64,000 bases of DNA, taken from Methyloversatilis discipulorum (GTDB lineage: Bacteria > Pseudomonadota > Gammaproteobacteria > Burkholderiales > Rhodocyclaceae). Position numbers and translations under genes: made by a program. The stretch lies in the NCBI RefSeq assembly GCF_000527135.1, contig NZ_AZUP01000001.1:186001-250000 (forward strand). Direction: 5' to 3'. Below are positions 8,877-17,560 of the stretch, in pieces (the stretch's first letter is position 1; the number at the start of each line of letters is the position of its first letter). The notes beneath the pieces were generated by a model. The model was given only the letters and a program-made list of their open reading frames with translations. It did not search any database and was not told the origin of the DNA.

Positions 8877-11015
8877 TCAGTTCGTGGCGTCCGCCGTCCG
8901 CACCGGAACGGGGAAAGGCGTCACCGTGCGCCCCTTCTTCGCGTACAGCAGCACCGGCGCGCAGCGCTGCGGGTCGGCGTGGATGCCGACGCAGTCCAGG
9001 CACTGGAAACAGTCGTCGTAGCGGATGTCGCCGCTGCGCTCGATCGCGTCGTACTGGCAGCGGTGGCGACAGGTCTGACAGGGCTTGCCGCATTCGGCGC
9101 GGCGCACCAACCAGTCGAAGCGCCTCAGTTTGCCGCCCAGCGTCATCGCGGCACCCAGCGGACACAGGTAGCGACAGAAGAACTTGTAGCTGAAGGCACC
9201 CGCCAGCAGCAGCCCGACCGCCCACGCCACATACGGCCATGAGCGATCGAAGCCGACCGTGATCGCGGTCTTGAATGGCTCGACCTCGACCAGGTTTTCG
9301 GCGATCCGCGGCGCGGTTGCTGCGGCGATGACCAGCGCCAGCAGCAGCGCGTAGCGGCCGCGGTCGAGCACGCGCGCGAGCGGCCGAGGCAACCGGATCT
9401 GCGGGACGCGCAGCTTCTGTGCCGCGATCGCGACGAATTCCTGCAGCGCGCCGAAGGGGCAGAGCCAGCCGCAGAAGGTGCCGCGACCCCAGATGAAGAA
9501 GCTCACCGCGGTGAACGCGATCAGCAGCAGCGACACCGGGTCGTACAGGAAGCTCGACAGATCCGATCCGGCGGCCAGCGTCTTGATCGCGCCGGTGATC
9601 TGCACGATGGACAGCTGGCCCTGCGCGTGCCAGCCGATGAACACCAGCGTGAACAGCAGGAAGGCGTTGCGGAACAGCGCCAGCCGCCGGACGTCGCGCG
9701 CCATCCAGTCCGGCCTTGCCAGCACCGCGCAGAGCAGGGCGAGCGCGACACCGATGGCCGCCAGATCCGGCCAGCGGCCCTGCCAGGCGACCAGCCATTC
9801 CGGCAGTGGCTGTGGCGGATAGACGAACAGGTCGCTGTCCGGCGCGTAGTCGAAGGACACGGTCTGGTGCGTGATGCGCGGCAGCATCATGCCCTTGGCG
9901 CGGGTCAGCGTCAGCGTGAGCTGCATCGGCCGCGCCGGGTCCAGGCCTGCCTGGGCGTAGATGCGGAACACGCCGGACGCGTTGAACGTCGGCGCGCCCT
10001 CGGGGGCCGGGTGCTCGAACACCAGATCGCGCATTTCCACCGGCAGCCCGCCCTGGGTCAGCGACAGGCTGGGCGGCGGCGTGCCCGGCACGAAGTGCTC
10101 GTCGATCAGCGCGATGCGACCTGAGGTGGCTGCCCACAGCGCGTGCTGGCCGTCCTCGAGCTTCTTCATCAGGTCGTCGTAGCGTGCGTCGCCAAGTACC
10201 GCGCGGCCGACCGTCGGCACATTCAGATAGCCGACGTAGAGGTCGACCAGCGTACCGTCCGGCTCGGCCAGCGCGACCTCGTCCGCGCCTTCGCCGTCGG
10301 TGCCGGCGAACAGCTTTTCGGCCTGCGCGTTGCTGACGCGCAGGCGGCCGATCAGTCCGCGCTTGACCAGCGTGGCAAAGTCCAGCCTGTCGAAGACGTC
10401 GGCGCGCGCCCGCGCCGCCGGTCCGCGCGCGCCGGGATCGGCGAAGCCGAGCTTTTCGCGCGCCACCGCAAGGCTGGCCGCGAGCACCGTCTGGTTCACG
10501 ATGCGCACCGACGCGGTCGCCTTGGTCACACCGTCGAGCACGACGCGGCTGTCGCTGCCGCCGGCGCGCGTATTGCCGTAGGCCGACGACACGGTGATTT
10601 CCTGCTTCAGATTCTTCCCGGCGTACTGCTGCACGAATTCCTTCAGCGGCGCTTCGCCCAGTCCGCTGAGGAAGACCGGTTCGTGCTGGCGCAGCACTTC
10701 GACGTCGATGAAGCCGCCCTTGCGGTCGATGGCGACCAGCAGATTCATCGGCGTGCCTTCGAAGCCAGGTATCGGCGCCAGATCGATCGACTCGAACACA
10801 TAGCCGACCGGTCCGGCCTCCGGTTCCAGTTCGCTGGTGATCGGCCAGACCGGGAGGTCGGCCAGCTTGGGCTGTACGTGCAGTGGCGGCTGGAAGCGAC
10901 GGGCGAGGTCGTCGTGGCCGAGTTCGCCGGCCAGCGCCGCGCCGCACAGACAGGAGGCGAACAACAGGACGTGGCGGACAAGCGCGCCGATGGACGCACG
11001 GGAGATCAGGGACAT
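8877..11015 (-). CDS. NosR/NirI-family FMN-binding iron-sulphur membrane protein
   Basis: A 712-residue protein with the NosR architecture. A signal peptide (ends near ALAGE) leads into a periplasmic FMN-binding domain (about 80-180; VVLDGVTKATAS resembles the flavin-linking Thr segment). Several transmembrane helices follow, with CGWLCPFGALQEF and CRYLCPLGAAM motifs, then two ferredoxin-like clusters: CGKPCQTCRHRC, and CFQC plus LDC in DDCFQCLDC. NosR passes electrons to nitrous oxide reductase, but no nosZDFYL genes are here, so the role may differ. The ATG at 11015 is preferred to a GTG twelve codons upstream because it starts the signal peptide. Convergent with moaE. Confidence 0.85.
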   Translation of the reverse strand: MSLISRASIGALVRHVLLFASCLCGAALAGELGHDDLARRFQPPLHVQPKLADLPVWPITSELEPEAGPVGYVFESIDLAPIPGFEGTPMNLLVAIDRKGGFIDVEVLRQHEPVFLSGLGEAPLKEFVQQYAGKNLKQEITVSSAYGNTRAGGSDSRVVLDGVTKATASVRIVNQTVLAASLAVAREKLGFADPGARGPAARARADVFDRLDFATLVKRGLIGRLRVSNAQAEKLFAGTDGEGADEVALAEPDGTLVDLYVGYLNVPTVGRAVLGDARYDDLMKKLEDGQHALWAATSGRIALIDEHFVPGTPPPSLSLTQGGLPVEMRDLVFEHPAPEGAPTFNASGVFRIYAQAGLDPARPMQLTLTLTRAKGMMLPRITHQTVSFDYAPDSDLFVYPPQPLPEWLVAWQGRWPDLAAIGVALALLCAVLARPDWMARDVRRLALFRNAFLLFTLVFIGWHAQGQLSIVQITGAIKTLAAGSDLSSFLYDPVSLLLIAFTAVSFFIWGRGTFCGWLCPFGALQEFVAIAAQKLRVPQIRLPRPLARVLDRGRYALLLALVIAAATAPRIAENLVEVEPFKTAITVGFDRSWPYVAWAVGLLLAGAFSYKFFCRYLCPLGAAMTLGGKLRRFDWLVRRAECGKPCQTCRHRCQYDAIERSGDIRYDDCFQCLDCVGIHADPQRCAPVLLYAKKGRTVTPFPVPVRTADATN

Positions 11016-11226
11016 GAAGTCGGTCCGTGTGGGACGACGGGGCCAACGCACTGCATGCTGTTCTGGCGTGCCCCGCAGACGCGCATGCTAATCGGACGCG
11101 GCTCGGCGCCTGCCATGGAAAATGCCCGAACAAGCGGCATTCGTGAGCGCACGATGTAACTTAGACTGCGCCGCGCCTGTCACAGGCACGCCCTGCAGAA
11201 CGGGCGCTTCCGCCTGGAGAACCGAT

Positions 11227-12060
11227 ATGTCCGCATTCCCTCTTGCCCGCTCGCTGCGCCGCCTGTGCGTGACCCTGCTTGCCGGCCTGTTGCCGCTGAG
11301 CGCATGGGCCATCACCGACGACGACATCGCCGAGGCGGTGCAGAAGCCGTCCTGGGGGCTGTACAAGGGTTACGCCGAATTCAAGATGGCGCACTACACC
11401 GACGCGAAACGCATCTGGACCGCGCTGGCCGAGCGCGGCAATGGCGAGGCCTGGTTCAATCTGGGCATCCTCGCCGAGGACGGGCTGGGCGAGCCGCAGA
11501 ATCCGCACGAGGCGCGTCGCCTGTACGAGAACGGCGCCCAGGCGGGCAGCCGCAATTCGGCGCTGCGCCTCGGCCTGCTGCTGCAGGGCGGCAAGCTCGG
11601 CCAGCGCGACATCGACGGCGCGCGCCACTGGCTCAAGGTCGCGGCCGACGGCGGCGATCAGGAGGCGGCGACCCATCTTGCCGCGCTGAACGACCCGCAG
11701 GGCGGCAGCATCCGCGACCGCGAACTGGCCGAGGCGCGCCGCTTCGAAGCCGAGGGCCGGCACGCCGATGCGGCCGCGATGTACCGCAAGCTGGCCGACT
11801 TCGGTGACGTGCGCGGCGTGACGCGACTGGCCTGGGCCTATGAAGCCGGCCGCGGCGTGCAGCGCAATCTGGCGGAAGCGGCGCGGCTGTTCCGCGTCGC
11901 CGCGGAGCAGGGCGAGGCCGAGGCGCAGTACGCGCTGTCGGTCATGCTGGATACCGGCGCCGGGCAGACGCGCAACACCGACGAGGCGCTGCGCTGGCTG
12001 CGCGCCTCGGCCGGACAGAACTATCCGCCGGCGGTGCAGGCGCTGCAGGCGAGGAACTGA
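11227..12060 (+). CDS. Secreted Sel1-repeat (TPR-like) protein
   Basis: A 277-residue protein with a signal peptide (about 1-26, ending LSAWA) and at least five Sel1-like repeats of 36 residues, such as AWFNLGILAEDGLGEPQNPHEARRLYENGA and AQYALSVMLDTGAGQTRNTDEALRWLRAS. These alpha-alpha solenoids bind proteins; partner and process cannot be told from sequence. It should be periplasmic. ATG 11227 follows a GGAGA motif. It is divergent from the NosR-like gene with a 211-base intergenic gap in which no clear promoter was recognised, and convergent with the sensor kinase gene. Confidence 0.85.
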   Translation: MSAFPLARSLRRLCVTLLAGLLPLSAWAITDDDIAEAVQKPSWGLYKGYAEFKMAHYTDAKRIWTALAERGNGEAWFNLGILAEDGLGEPQNPHEARRLYENGAQAGSRNSALRLGLLLQGGKLGQRDIDGARHWLKVAADGGDQEAATHLAALNDPQGGSIRDRELAEARRFEAEGRHADAAAMYRKLADFGDVRGVTRLAWAYEAGRGVQRNLAEAARLFRVAAEQGEAEAQYALSVMLDTGAGQTRNTDEALRWLRASAGQNYPPAVQALQARN

Positions 12061-12181
12061 GCGGAACGCGCCTTGCGGTGGGATGAGCGGCTGAATTTCC
12101 GCGTGCGATCGTCGAGGGCCGTGTTGCGGTCAGCAGGCCGCGCGCACAGGAAATACGCTCGATCCGTCGCCGTCAGCCGGC

Positions 12182-13603
12182 TTACCCCGCAGATTTCCGA
12201 ACCGGCAAGGGCAGCGCGACGCGCGCCCGCAGGCCGCCTTCGGCGCGGCGCGACAGTGTGACTTCGCCGCCCTGGGCGCGGATGACGGCACGGGCGATGG
12301 CCAGCCCCAGACCGCTGCCGCCGGTGTGGCGGGCGCGCGAGGACTCCAGCCGCACATAGGGCTCGAACACGCGGTCCAGTTCGGCTTCGGGTATCCCCGG
12401 TCCGTCGTCGTCGATGTCGATCCGCGCTTCGCCGTCGGTCGACGACAGCGTCACGCGTACGCGGCCGCCGCCATAGCGGCGCGCGTTGTCCATCAGGTTG
12501 GCGAGTGCGCGGCGGGTCAGCGCCGGGCGCAGCACGACCGGCTGCGCCAGGCTGCCGCTCACCTCGATGTCCGCACCCAGCGCGGCGATGTCGTCGGCCA
12601 CGCCGTCGACCAGCGCCTCGAGCCGGGTCGGCGCGGCGCTTTCCGCGCTGTCGCCGGCGCGCAGGAAGGCCAGCGTGTCGTCGATCAGCGTTTCCATCTC
12701 GGCCAGATCGCGTTCGATCGCCTCGCGCACCGGGCTGTCCGGCAGTTGCTCCAGACGCAGGCGCACGCGGGTGATCGGCAGCCGCAGGTCATGCGACACA
12801 CCGGCCAGTGCCTGTGCGCGTGTCTGGATCAGCGCGCGCAGCGCGCCCTGCATGCGGTTGAAGGCCTGCGCCGCGCCGGCCACTTCGCGCGGTCCGCCGG
12901 TATCGAGCGGCGCCTGTTCGAGGTCGCGTGCCAGACCGTCGGCAGCGTGCGCGAACATCGCCAGGGGACGGGTGAGGCGGCGCACCACCCAGACCGACAG
13001 CAGGCTCACCACGAAGGCGACCAGCAGCAGGCCGCCGATGATGCGCAGCGGGCGGTCCACCGGCGGCGGTGGCGGCGAGTAGCGGAAGGTGAGGATACTG
13101 CCGTCAGTGAGCCGCGCCTGAGTCGATACATCGATCGCCGGGGGCGACGGCAGCAGCCGCGCCAGCCTCGGCGGAGGCGGCGGCGGCGGACGCAGCGGGT
13201 GCATGTCTTCGCGCACCGTGAGCATGGCCTGCTCGCGGCTCACCACCTGGTGGGCGAAGCGCTGGTCCAGCCGCTCGTCGACGCGTTGCACGAAGGCGTC
13301 GAAGTCGTCCGGTACCGCCTGCGCGTCCTCGTACCAGGGTTCGTCCAGAGACAACCGGATGCTCGGGCTTTCGAGCATGCGCAGCAACCGTTCGCGGCCG
13401 GCCGCCGGCGTTTCGTCGACCAGGGCGACCGATTCGGCCAGGCGGGTGGCGGCGTAGTCGCTGCGCATCTGTCTCGACAGGCGCACGCGATCCTCGACCA
13501 CCAGCCACAGGCCGAGTGCGTTGGCAAGCAGCAGGCCGCCGAGCAGCACGCACAGGATCTGACCGAACAGCGTGCGCGGCAGCAGCCGCGACGCCCATGT
13601 CAA
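12182..13603 (-). CDS. Sensor histidine kinase, EnvZ/CpxA-like
   Basis: A 473-residue membrane kinase. It has a first TM helix (about 12-34), a periplasmic sensor (about 35-185), a second TM (186-207), HAMP, and a HisKA domain with phospho-acceptor His271 in AGVSHDLRLPITR. The HATPase domain carries NLMDNARRYGGG, IDDDGPGIP and GGSGLGLAI. The periplasmic part contains two proline runs, of seven (about 139-145) and five (about 177-181), which is unusual. The start is a TTG at 13603 that overlaps the response-regulator stop by four bases (TTGA), implying coupled translation; the ATG five bases further in is out of frame. The signal is unknown. Confidence 0.92.
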   Translation of the reverse strand: MTWASRLLPRTLFGQILCVLLGGLLLANALGLWLVVEDRVRLSRQMRSDYAATRLAESVALVDETPAAGRERLLRMLESPSIRLSLDEPWYEDAQAVPDDFDAFVQRVDERLDQRFAHQVVSREQAMLTVREDMHPLRPPPPPPPRLARLLPSPPAIDVSTQARLTDGSILTFRYSPPPPPVDRPLRIIGGLLLVAFVVSLLSVWVVRRLTRPLAMFAHAADGLARDLEQAPLDTGGPREVAGAAQAFNRMQGALRALIQTRAQALAGVSHDLRLPITRVRLRLEQLPDSPVREAIERDLAEMETLIDDTLAFLRAGDSAESAAPTRLEALVDGVADDIAALGADIEVSGSLAQPVVLRPALTRRALANLMDNARRYGGGRVRVTLSSTDGEARIDIDDDGPGIPEAELDRVFEPYVRLESSRARHTGGSGLGLAIARAVIRAQGGEVTLSRRAEGGLRARVALPLPVRKSAG

Positions 13604-14325
13604 AGCAGCTTCTCCACCGGACCGTTCAGCACATAGCCTTCGTTGCGCAGCGTGCGGATGATGCGCGGCTCGCGGCCGTCGTCGCCGAGCCGGCGGCGCA
13701 GGCGGCTGATCATCACATCGACGGTGCGGTCGAACGGCCCGGCGTCGCGGCCGGCCAGCACGTCCATCAGCTGGTCGCGCGACAGCACGCGGTTGGCGTT
13801 CTCGGCCAGCGCGTTGAGCATGCGGAACTCGCCGCTGGACAGTGGCGTCACGACGCCGGCCTCATCGACCAGATGACGGGCGCCGAGGTCGAGCGTCCAG
13901 CCGGAGAATTTCAGGCCGCGCACGCTGCCGTCGCCGTCCGGGTGTTCCGGCGCCCGGCGCAGGATGCTGCGCACCCGCGCCAGCAGTTCGCGCGGATGGA
14001 AGGGCTTGGGCAGGTAGTCGTCGGCGCCCATCTCCAGGCCGATGATGCGGTCCAGTTCATCGCCGCGGGCGGTCAGCATCAGGATGGGCAGGCGCGATTT
14101 CGCGCGGATTTCGCGGCACAGCGCAAGACCGTCGTCGCCCGGCAGCATCACGTCGAGGATGAGCAGGTCGCAGCCGTCGCGTTCGAGTGCGAGGCGCAGC
14201 GCGTCGCCGTCGGCGACGGTGCGCACGTCCATGTCCTGCTTGCCGAGGTAGTCGCGCAGCAGGTCGCGCAGGTCCGGGTCGTCGTCGACCACCAGGATGC
14301 GCGGCTTCGATGTATGTCCGTTCAT
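13600..14325 (-). CDS. OmpR-family response regulator
   Basis: A 241-residue regulator: receiver domain (Asp58 in LLILDVMLPGDDG, acidic pair DDD 14-16, Lys in LPKPF) and a C-terminal winged helix (about 135-235, with SSGEFRMLNALAENANRVLSRDQLMD and FDRTVDVMISRLRRRLGDD). It should bind tandem direct repeats as a dimer when phosphorylated by the downstream kinase. ATG 14325 gives the standard N-terminus; a longer GTG-type start at 14373 is possible but less likely. A CpxR-like repeat lies about 60 bases upstream, so autoregulation is plausible. Confidence 0.94.
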   Translation of the reverse strand: MNGHTSKPRILVVDDDPDLRDLLRDYLGKQDMDVRTVADGDALRLALERDGCDLLILDVMLPGDDGLALCREIRAKSRLPILMLTARGDELDRIIGLEMGADDYLPKPFHPRELLARVRSILRRAPEHPDGDGSVRGLKFSGWTLDLGARHLVDEAGVVTPLSSGEFRMLNALAENANRVLSRDQLMDVLAGRDAGPFDRTVDVMISRLRRRLGDDGREPRIIRTLRNEGYVLNGPVEKLL

Positions 14326-14384
14326 GCCCCTCAGCTTAGCGGCTCGCGCCCGCACAGTGGGCGATCCGGACAATTCGGGACATT

Positions 14385-14403
14385 GTGTTTACGCAGTGTT
14401 TAC
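14385..14403 (-). promoter_or_regulatory. CpxR-like direct repeat upstream of the response regulator gene
   Basis: Read on the minus strand the site is GTAAACAC-TGC-GTAAACAC: two identical octamers with an 11-base period. It contains GTAAA-N6-GTAAA, which fits the published E. coli CpxR consensus GTAAA-N(4-8)-GTAAA. It overlaps the stop codon of the membrane-protein gene at 14389. Confidence 0.5.
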
Positions 14404-14796
14404 AGAGGCTGGTGCGCGCGCCAGCAGCACGAGCAATCCGGCAAGCAGGCCGACGGCGGCGAAATCGGCGCTGTACAGCACCAGGCCGGCAGCGCCCGCG
14501 ACGACGGCGAGGCGCGCCACGAAGGCGTAGCGCAGCAGCAGTGCCAGGACGCCAGCGGCCAGCGCAAGAACGCCGATGCGCTCGTGCATGAAAAGCTGCG
14601 GCGCGAAGCGCCGCACCAGGCAGCGCCAGTCGTCGGCACCGCCGGCGCACAGGCCATGCAGCAGGTCGGATTCCATCAGGCCGTAGCGCAGGCCGGCGCT
14701 GGCTGCGGCGGCGACCAGCAGTGCGATCAGGAGTGGCACGCCGAGGCGTCGGCGCAGGTCGGTAGCAAGGGAAGAGGTGGGCATTGGGGTATTCAT
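14389..14796 (-). CDS. Small integral membrane protein, function unknown
   Basis: A 135-residue protein with about four hydrophobic helices (roughly 19-38, 75-90, 92-108 and 112-128) and a Cys pair in the loop LLHGLCAGGADDWRCLVRR, which could form a disulphide if periplasmic. No family was recognised. It lies 63 bases upstream of the response regulator in the same direction and may be part of the same regulon or transcript. Two near ATGs (14796 and 14784) are both possible starts. The opposite divergent neighbour is the GH17-GT2 gene, 156 bases away. Confidence 0.7.
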   Translation of the reverse strand: MNTPMPTSSLATDLRRRLGVPLLIALLVAAAASAGLRYGLMESDLLHGLCAGGADDWRCLVRRFAPQLFMHERIGVLALAAGVLALLLRYAFVARLAVVAGAAGLVLYSADFAAVGLLAGLLVLLARAPASVNTA

Positions 14797-14952
14797 CTGT
14801 AGGCACTGTCCGTCACGTGCGAACCATGGATTTTCGCTGTGTTAGCATCGCCGCGCTGCAGCATCGACACCGTCATCCGGTGACCGGCTGCAGTCCTCAC
14901 CTTACCGGAAACGCTGCGCCCGGCCCAGCCGGACGACCGACACCGATCTCGC

Positions 14953-17556
14953 ATGAAAAGACAGATTTCCCTTGCCCGCGTCATGATCGCCCTGCTGATT
15001 GCAGGGGGCGTGGCGGCGGTGCACTTCGCGCTGTGGGCGGTGATGAACCGTCCGGTCAGCGTGGTCGAGCCGCTGGACTACATCGACGGTTTTTCCTATA
15101 GCCCCTACCGGCGCGACCAGACGCCGCTCAAGGGCGTGTATCCAAGCTACGCCGAGATCGAGCAGGACATGAAGCAACTCGGCGGCATCGCGCACCGGGT
15201 GCGTACCTATAACTCGACCGAGAACCCCGAGGTGTCCGATCTGGCGGGGCAGAACGAACTGCGCGTCACCGCGGGCGCCTGGCTTGACCGCGACAAGGTG
15301 AAGAACCGGCGCGAGATCGGTGCCGTGCTGGCGGACGCCCGGCTGCACGAGAACATCGACCGCATCATTGTCGGCAACGAGGTATTGCTGCGCGACGACC
15401 TGACCTTCCCCGAGATGTATGCCTATCTCGACGAGGTACGCAACGCGACCGATCTGCCGGTATCGACCGCCGAACCCTGGCACGTCTGGCTGAAAAACCC
15501 GGAGCTGGCCGACCACGTCGATTTTCTTGCCGTCCACCTGCTGCCGTATCACGAGGGCGTGCCGGTGGACAAGGCGGTCGACTACGCGATGGCGCGCTAC
15601 CAGGAGCTGCTGGACGCCTTCCCTGGCCGCTCCATCCTGATCTCGGAAATCGGCTGGCCGAGCAAGGGGCCGACCATCCAGGCGGCGGTCGCGTCGGAGG
15701 AGAACCAGGCGCGCTTCGTGCGCGAATTCCTCTACCGCGCGCTGTGCAAGAACCTCGACTACTTCCTGATCGAAGCCTACGACCAGCCTTGGAAGATCGA
15801 CATCGAGGGCTGGGCCGGTGCCTACTGGGGCGTGTTCAACGCCGACCGCCAACTGAAGTTCCCGCTCGAAGGCAGCGTGGACCCGAACAGCGGCTGGATA
15901 GACGACGCGCTGATCGCCACCGTGTTCGCGCTGGTACCCATGCTGCTGCTCTGTCTGGCGCAGCGCGGCATGAGCATGGGCGGCCAGGTGTGGATGTGCA
16001 TTCTGGTTCAGTCCTGCGTCACCGCCATCGTCATTGCCGCGCGCCTGCCGGCGGACTACTACTTCACCTTGCGTGATCTGACGGCGCTGATCGGACTGGT
16101 GTTCGGCGTCGTGCTGACCGCCGGCGTGCTGCTGACCAACGGTTTCGAGTTCGCCGAGGTGTTCTTCAAGCCGCGCTGGCGTCGCGCCTACAAGCCGGCC
16201 GAGCCGCTGCCGGCGGATCAGCAGCCCTTCGTGTCGGTGCATCTGGCCTGCTGCAACGAGCCACCCGAGATGGTGATCGCCACCATCGACAGTCTGGCGG
16301 CGATGGACTATCAGAACTTCGAAGTCATCGTCGTCGACAACAACACCAAGGACGAGGCGCTGTGGAAGCCGGTCGAAGCGCGCATGGCCGAACTGGGCCC
16401 GCGCTTCCGCTTCTTCCATCTGCCGCAGTGGCCGGGCTTCAAGGCTGGCGCACTGAATTTCGCGATGAAGCAGATCGACCCGCGCACCGCCGTGGTCGGC
16501 GTGGTCGATGCCGACTACGTGGTCACCACCGACTGGCTCAGCGCGCTGGTGCCGCATTTCCGCGATCCCAAGGTGGCCGTGGTGCAGGCACCGCAGGCGC
16601 ACCGCGAGTGGGAGCGCCATTTCTTCAAGCGCATGTGCAACTGGGAGTTCGACGGCTTCTTCCGCATCGGCATGCACCATCGCCACGAACGCAACGCGCT
16701 GATCCAGCACGGCACGATGACGCTGGTGCGCCGCTCACGGCTGGAGGAATCGGGCAACTGGTCGGAGTGGTGCATCTGCGAGGACACCGAACTGGGCCTG
16801 CGCCTGCTCGAGAACGGCGACGAACTGCGCTATATCGACCGCGTGTTCGGTCGCGGCCTGACGCCGTCGAGTTTCGCGGCGCTGAAGTCGCAGCGCTTCC
16901 GCTGGGCCTTCGGTGCGATGCAGATCATGAAGGGTCACTGGAAGGCGCTGGTCGGCAAGAGCAAGCTCACCGCCGGTCAGCGCTATCACTTCATCACCGG
17001 CTGGTTCTCGTGGTTCGGCGACGCGCTGCAGTTCATGTTCGCGCTGGGCGCCATCGGGTGGACGGCGGCCATGCTGATCTGGCCGAAGATGTTCTCGCTG
17101 CCGGTCACTATCATGCTGGCACCGGTGCTCGGCCTGCTGGTGGCCAAGGCGGCGATGGGGCCCATCCTGTACCGCCGCGCGATGGACTGTCCGTGGGCCG
17201 ACATCGCCGGCGCGTCGCTGGTGAGCCTGGGTCTGTCGCACGCGATCGCGCGCGGCATCATCGCCGGCATCACGCACAAGCGCGGTGTTTTCCTGCGCAC
17301 CGCCAAGGGCAAGGCGGAGGGCGGTCTGGCCAAATTCTTCCAGCCGATACGCGAGGAGATGTACCTGCTGCTGTCGCTGATCGGCGCCGCCAGCGCCATG
17401 CTTTACATGCGTGGCACCGACAGCGTCGAAGTACTGCTGTGGGTGACCATGCTGGGCCTGCAGTCGCTGCCCTACATCGCCGCACTGGCCTGCCAGTTCA
17501 TCGCCCAGCTGCCGGAGAAGCCGCTGCCGGCAGCGCCGGCGACACAGGCAGCGTGA
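14953..17556 (+). CDS. GH17-GT2 fusion, probable beta-glucan synthase/transglucosylase
   Basis: An 867-residue membrane protein. After an N-terminal TM helix comes a GH17-like domain (about 40-310) with both catalytic glutamates in the expected contexts: Glu143 (IIVGNEVLL) and Glu232 (LISEIGWPS). Helices at 317-395 are followed by a family-2 glycosyltransferase (about 425-660) with the VVDADYV DxD motif, catalytic ED at 610-611 and QRFRW at 647-651, then further TM helices. GT2 enzymes of this type polymerise UDP-glucose, and bacterial GH17 partners rearrange or branch beta-1,3-glucans (NdvB/NdvC systems), so a periplasmic or cyclic beta-glucan is inferred. The second GH17 gene starts four bases after the stop. 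Confidence 0.85.
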   Translation: MKRQISLARVMIALLIAGGVAAVHFALWAVMNRPVSVVEPLDYIDGFSYSPYRRDQTPLKGVYPSYAEIEQDMKQLGGIAHRVRTYNSTENPEVSDLAGQNELRVTAGAWLDRDKVKNRREIGAVLADARLHENIDRIIVGNEVLLRDDLTFPEMYAYLDEVRNATDLPVSTAEPWHVWLKNPELADHVDFLAVHLLPYHEGVPVDKAVDYAMARYQELLDAFPGRSILISEIGWPSKGPTIQAAVASEENQARFVREFLYRALCKNLDYFLIEAYDQPWKIDIEGWAGAYWGVFNADRQLKFPLEGSVDPNSGWIDDALIATVFALVPMLLLCLAQRGMSMGGQVWMCILVQSCVTAIVIAARLPADYYFTLRDLTALIGLVFGVVLTAGVLLTNGFEFAEVFFKPRWRRAYKPAEPLPADQQPFVSVHLACCNEPPEMVIATIDSLAAMDYQNFEVIVVDNNTKDEALWKPVEARMAELGPRFRFFHLPQWPGFKAGALNFAMKQIDPRTAVVGVVDADYVVTTDWLSALVPHFRDPKVAVVQAPQAHREWERHFFKRMCNWEFDGFFRIGMHHRHERNALIQHGTMTLVRRSRLEESGNWSEWCICEDTELGLRLLENGDELRYIDRVFGRGLTPSSFAALKSQRFRWAFGAMQIMKGHWKALVGKSKLTAGQRYHFITGWFSWFGDALQFMFALGAIGWTAAMLIWPKMFSLPVTIMLAPVLGLLVAKAAMGPILYRRAMDCPWADIAGASLVSLGLSHAIARGIIAGITHKRGVFLRTAKGKAEGGLAKFFQPIREEMYLLLSLIGAASAMLYMRGTDSVEVLLWVTMLGLQSLPYIAALACQFIAQLPEKPLPAAPATQAA

Positions 17557-17560
17557 AGCG

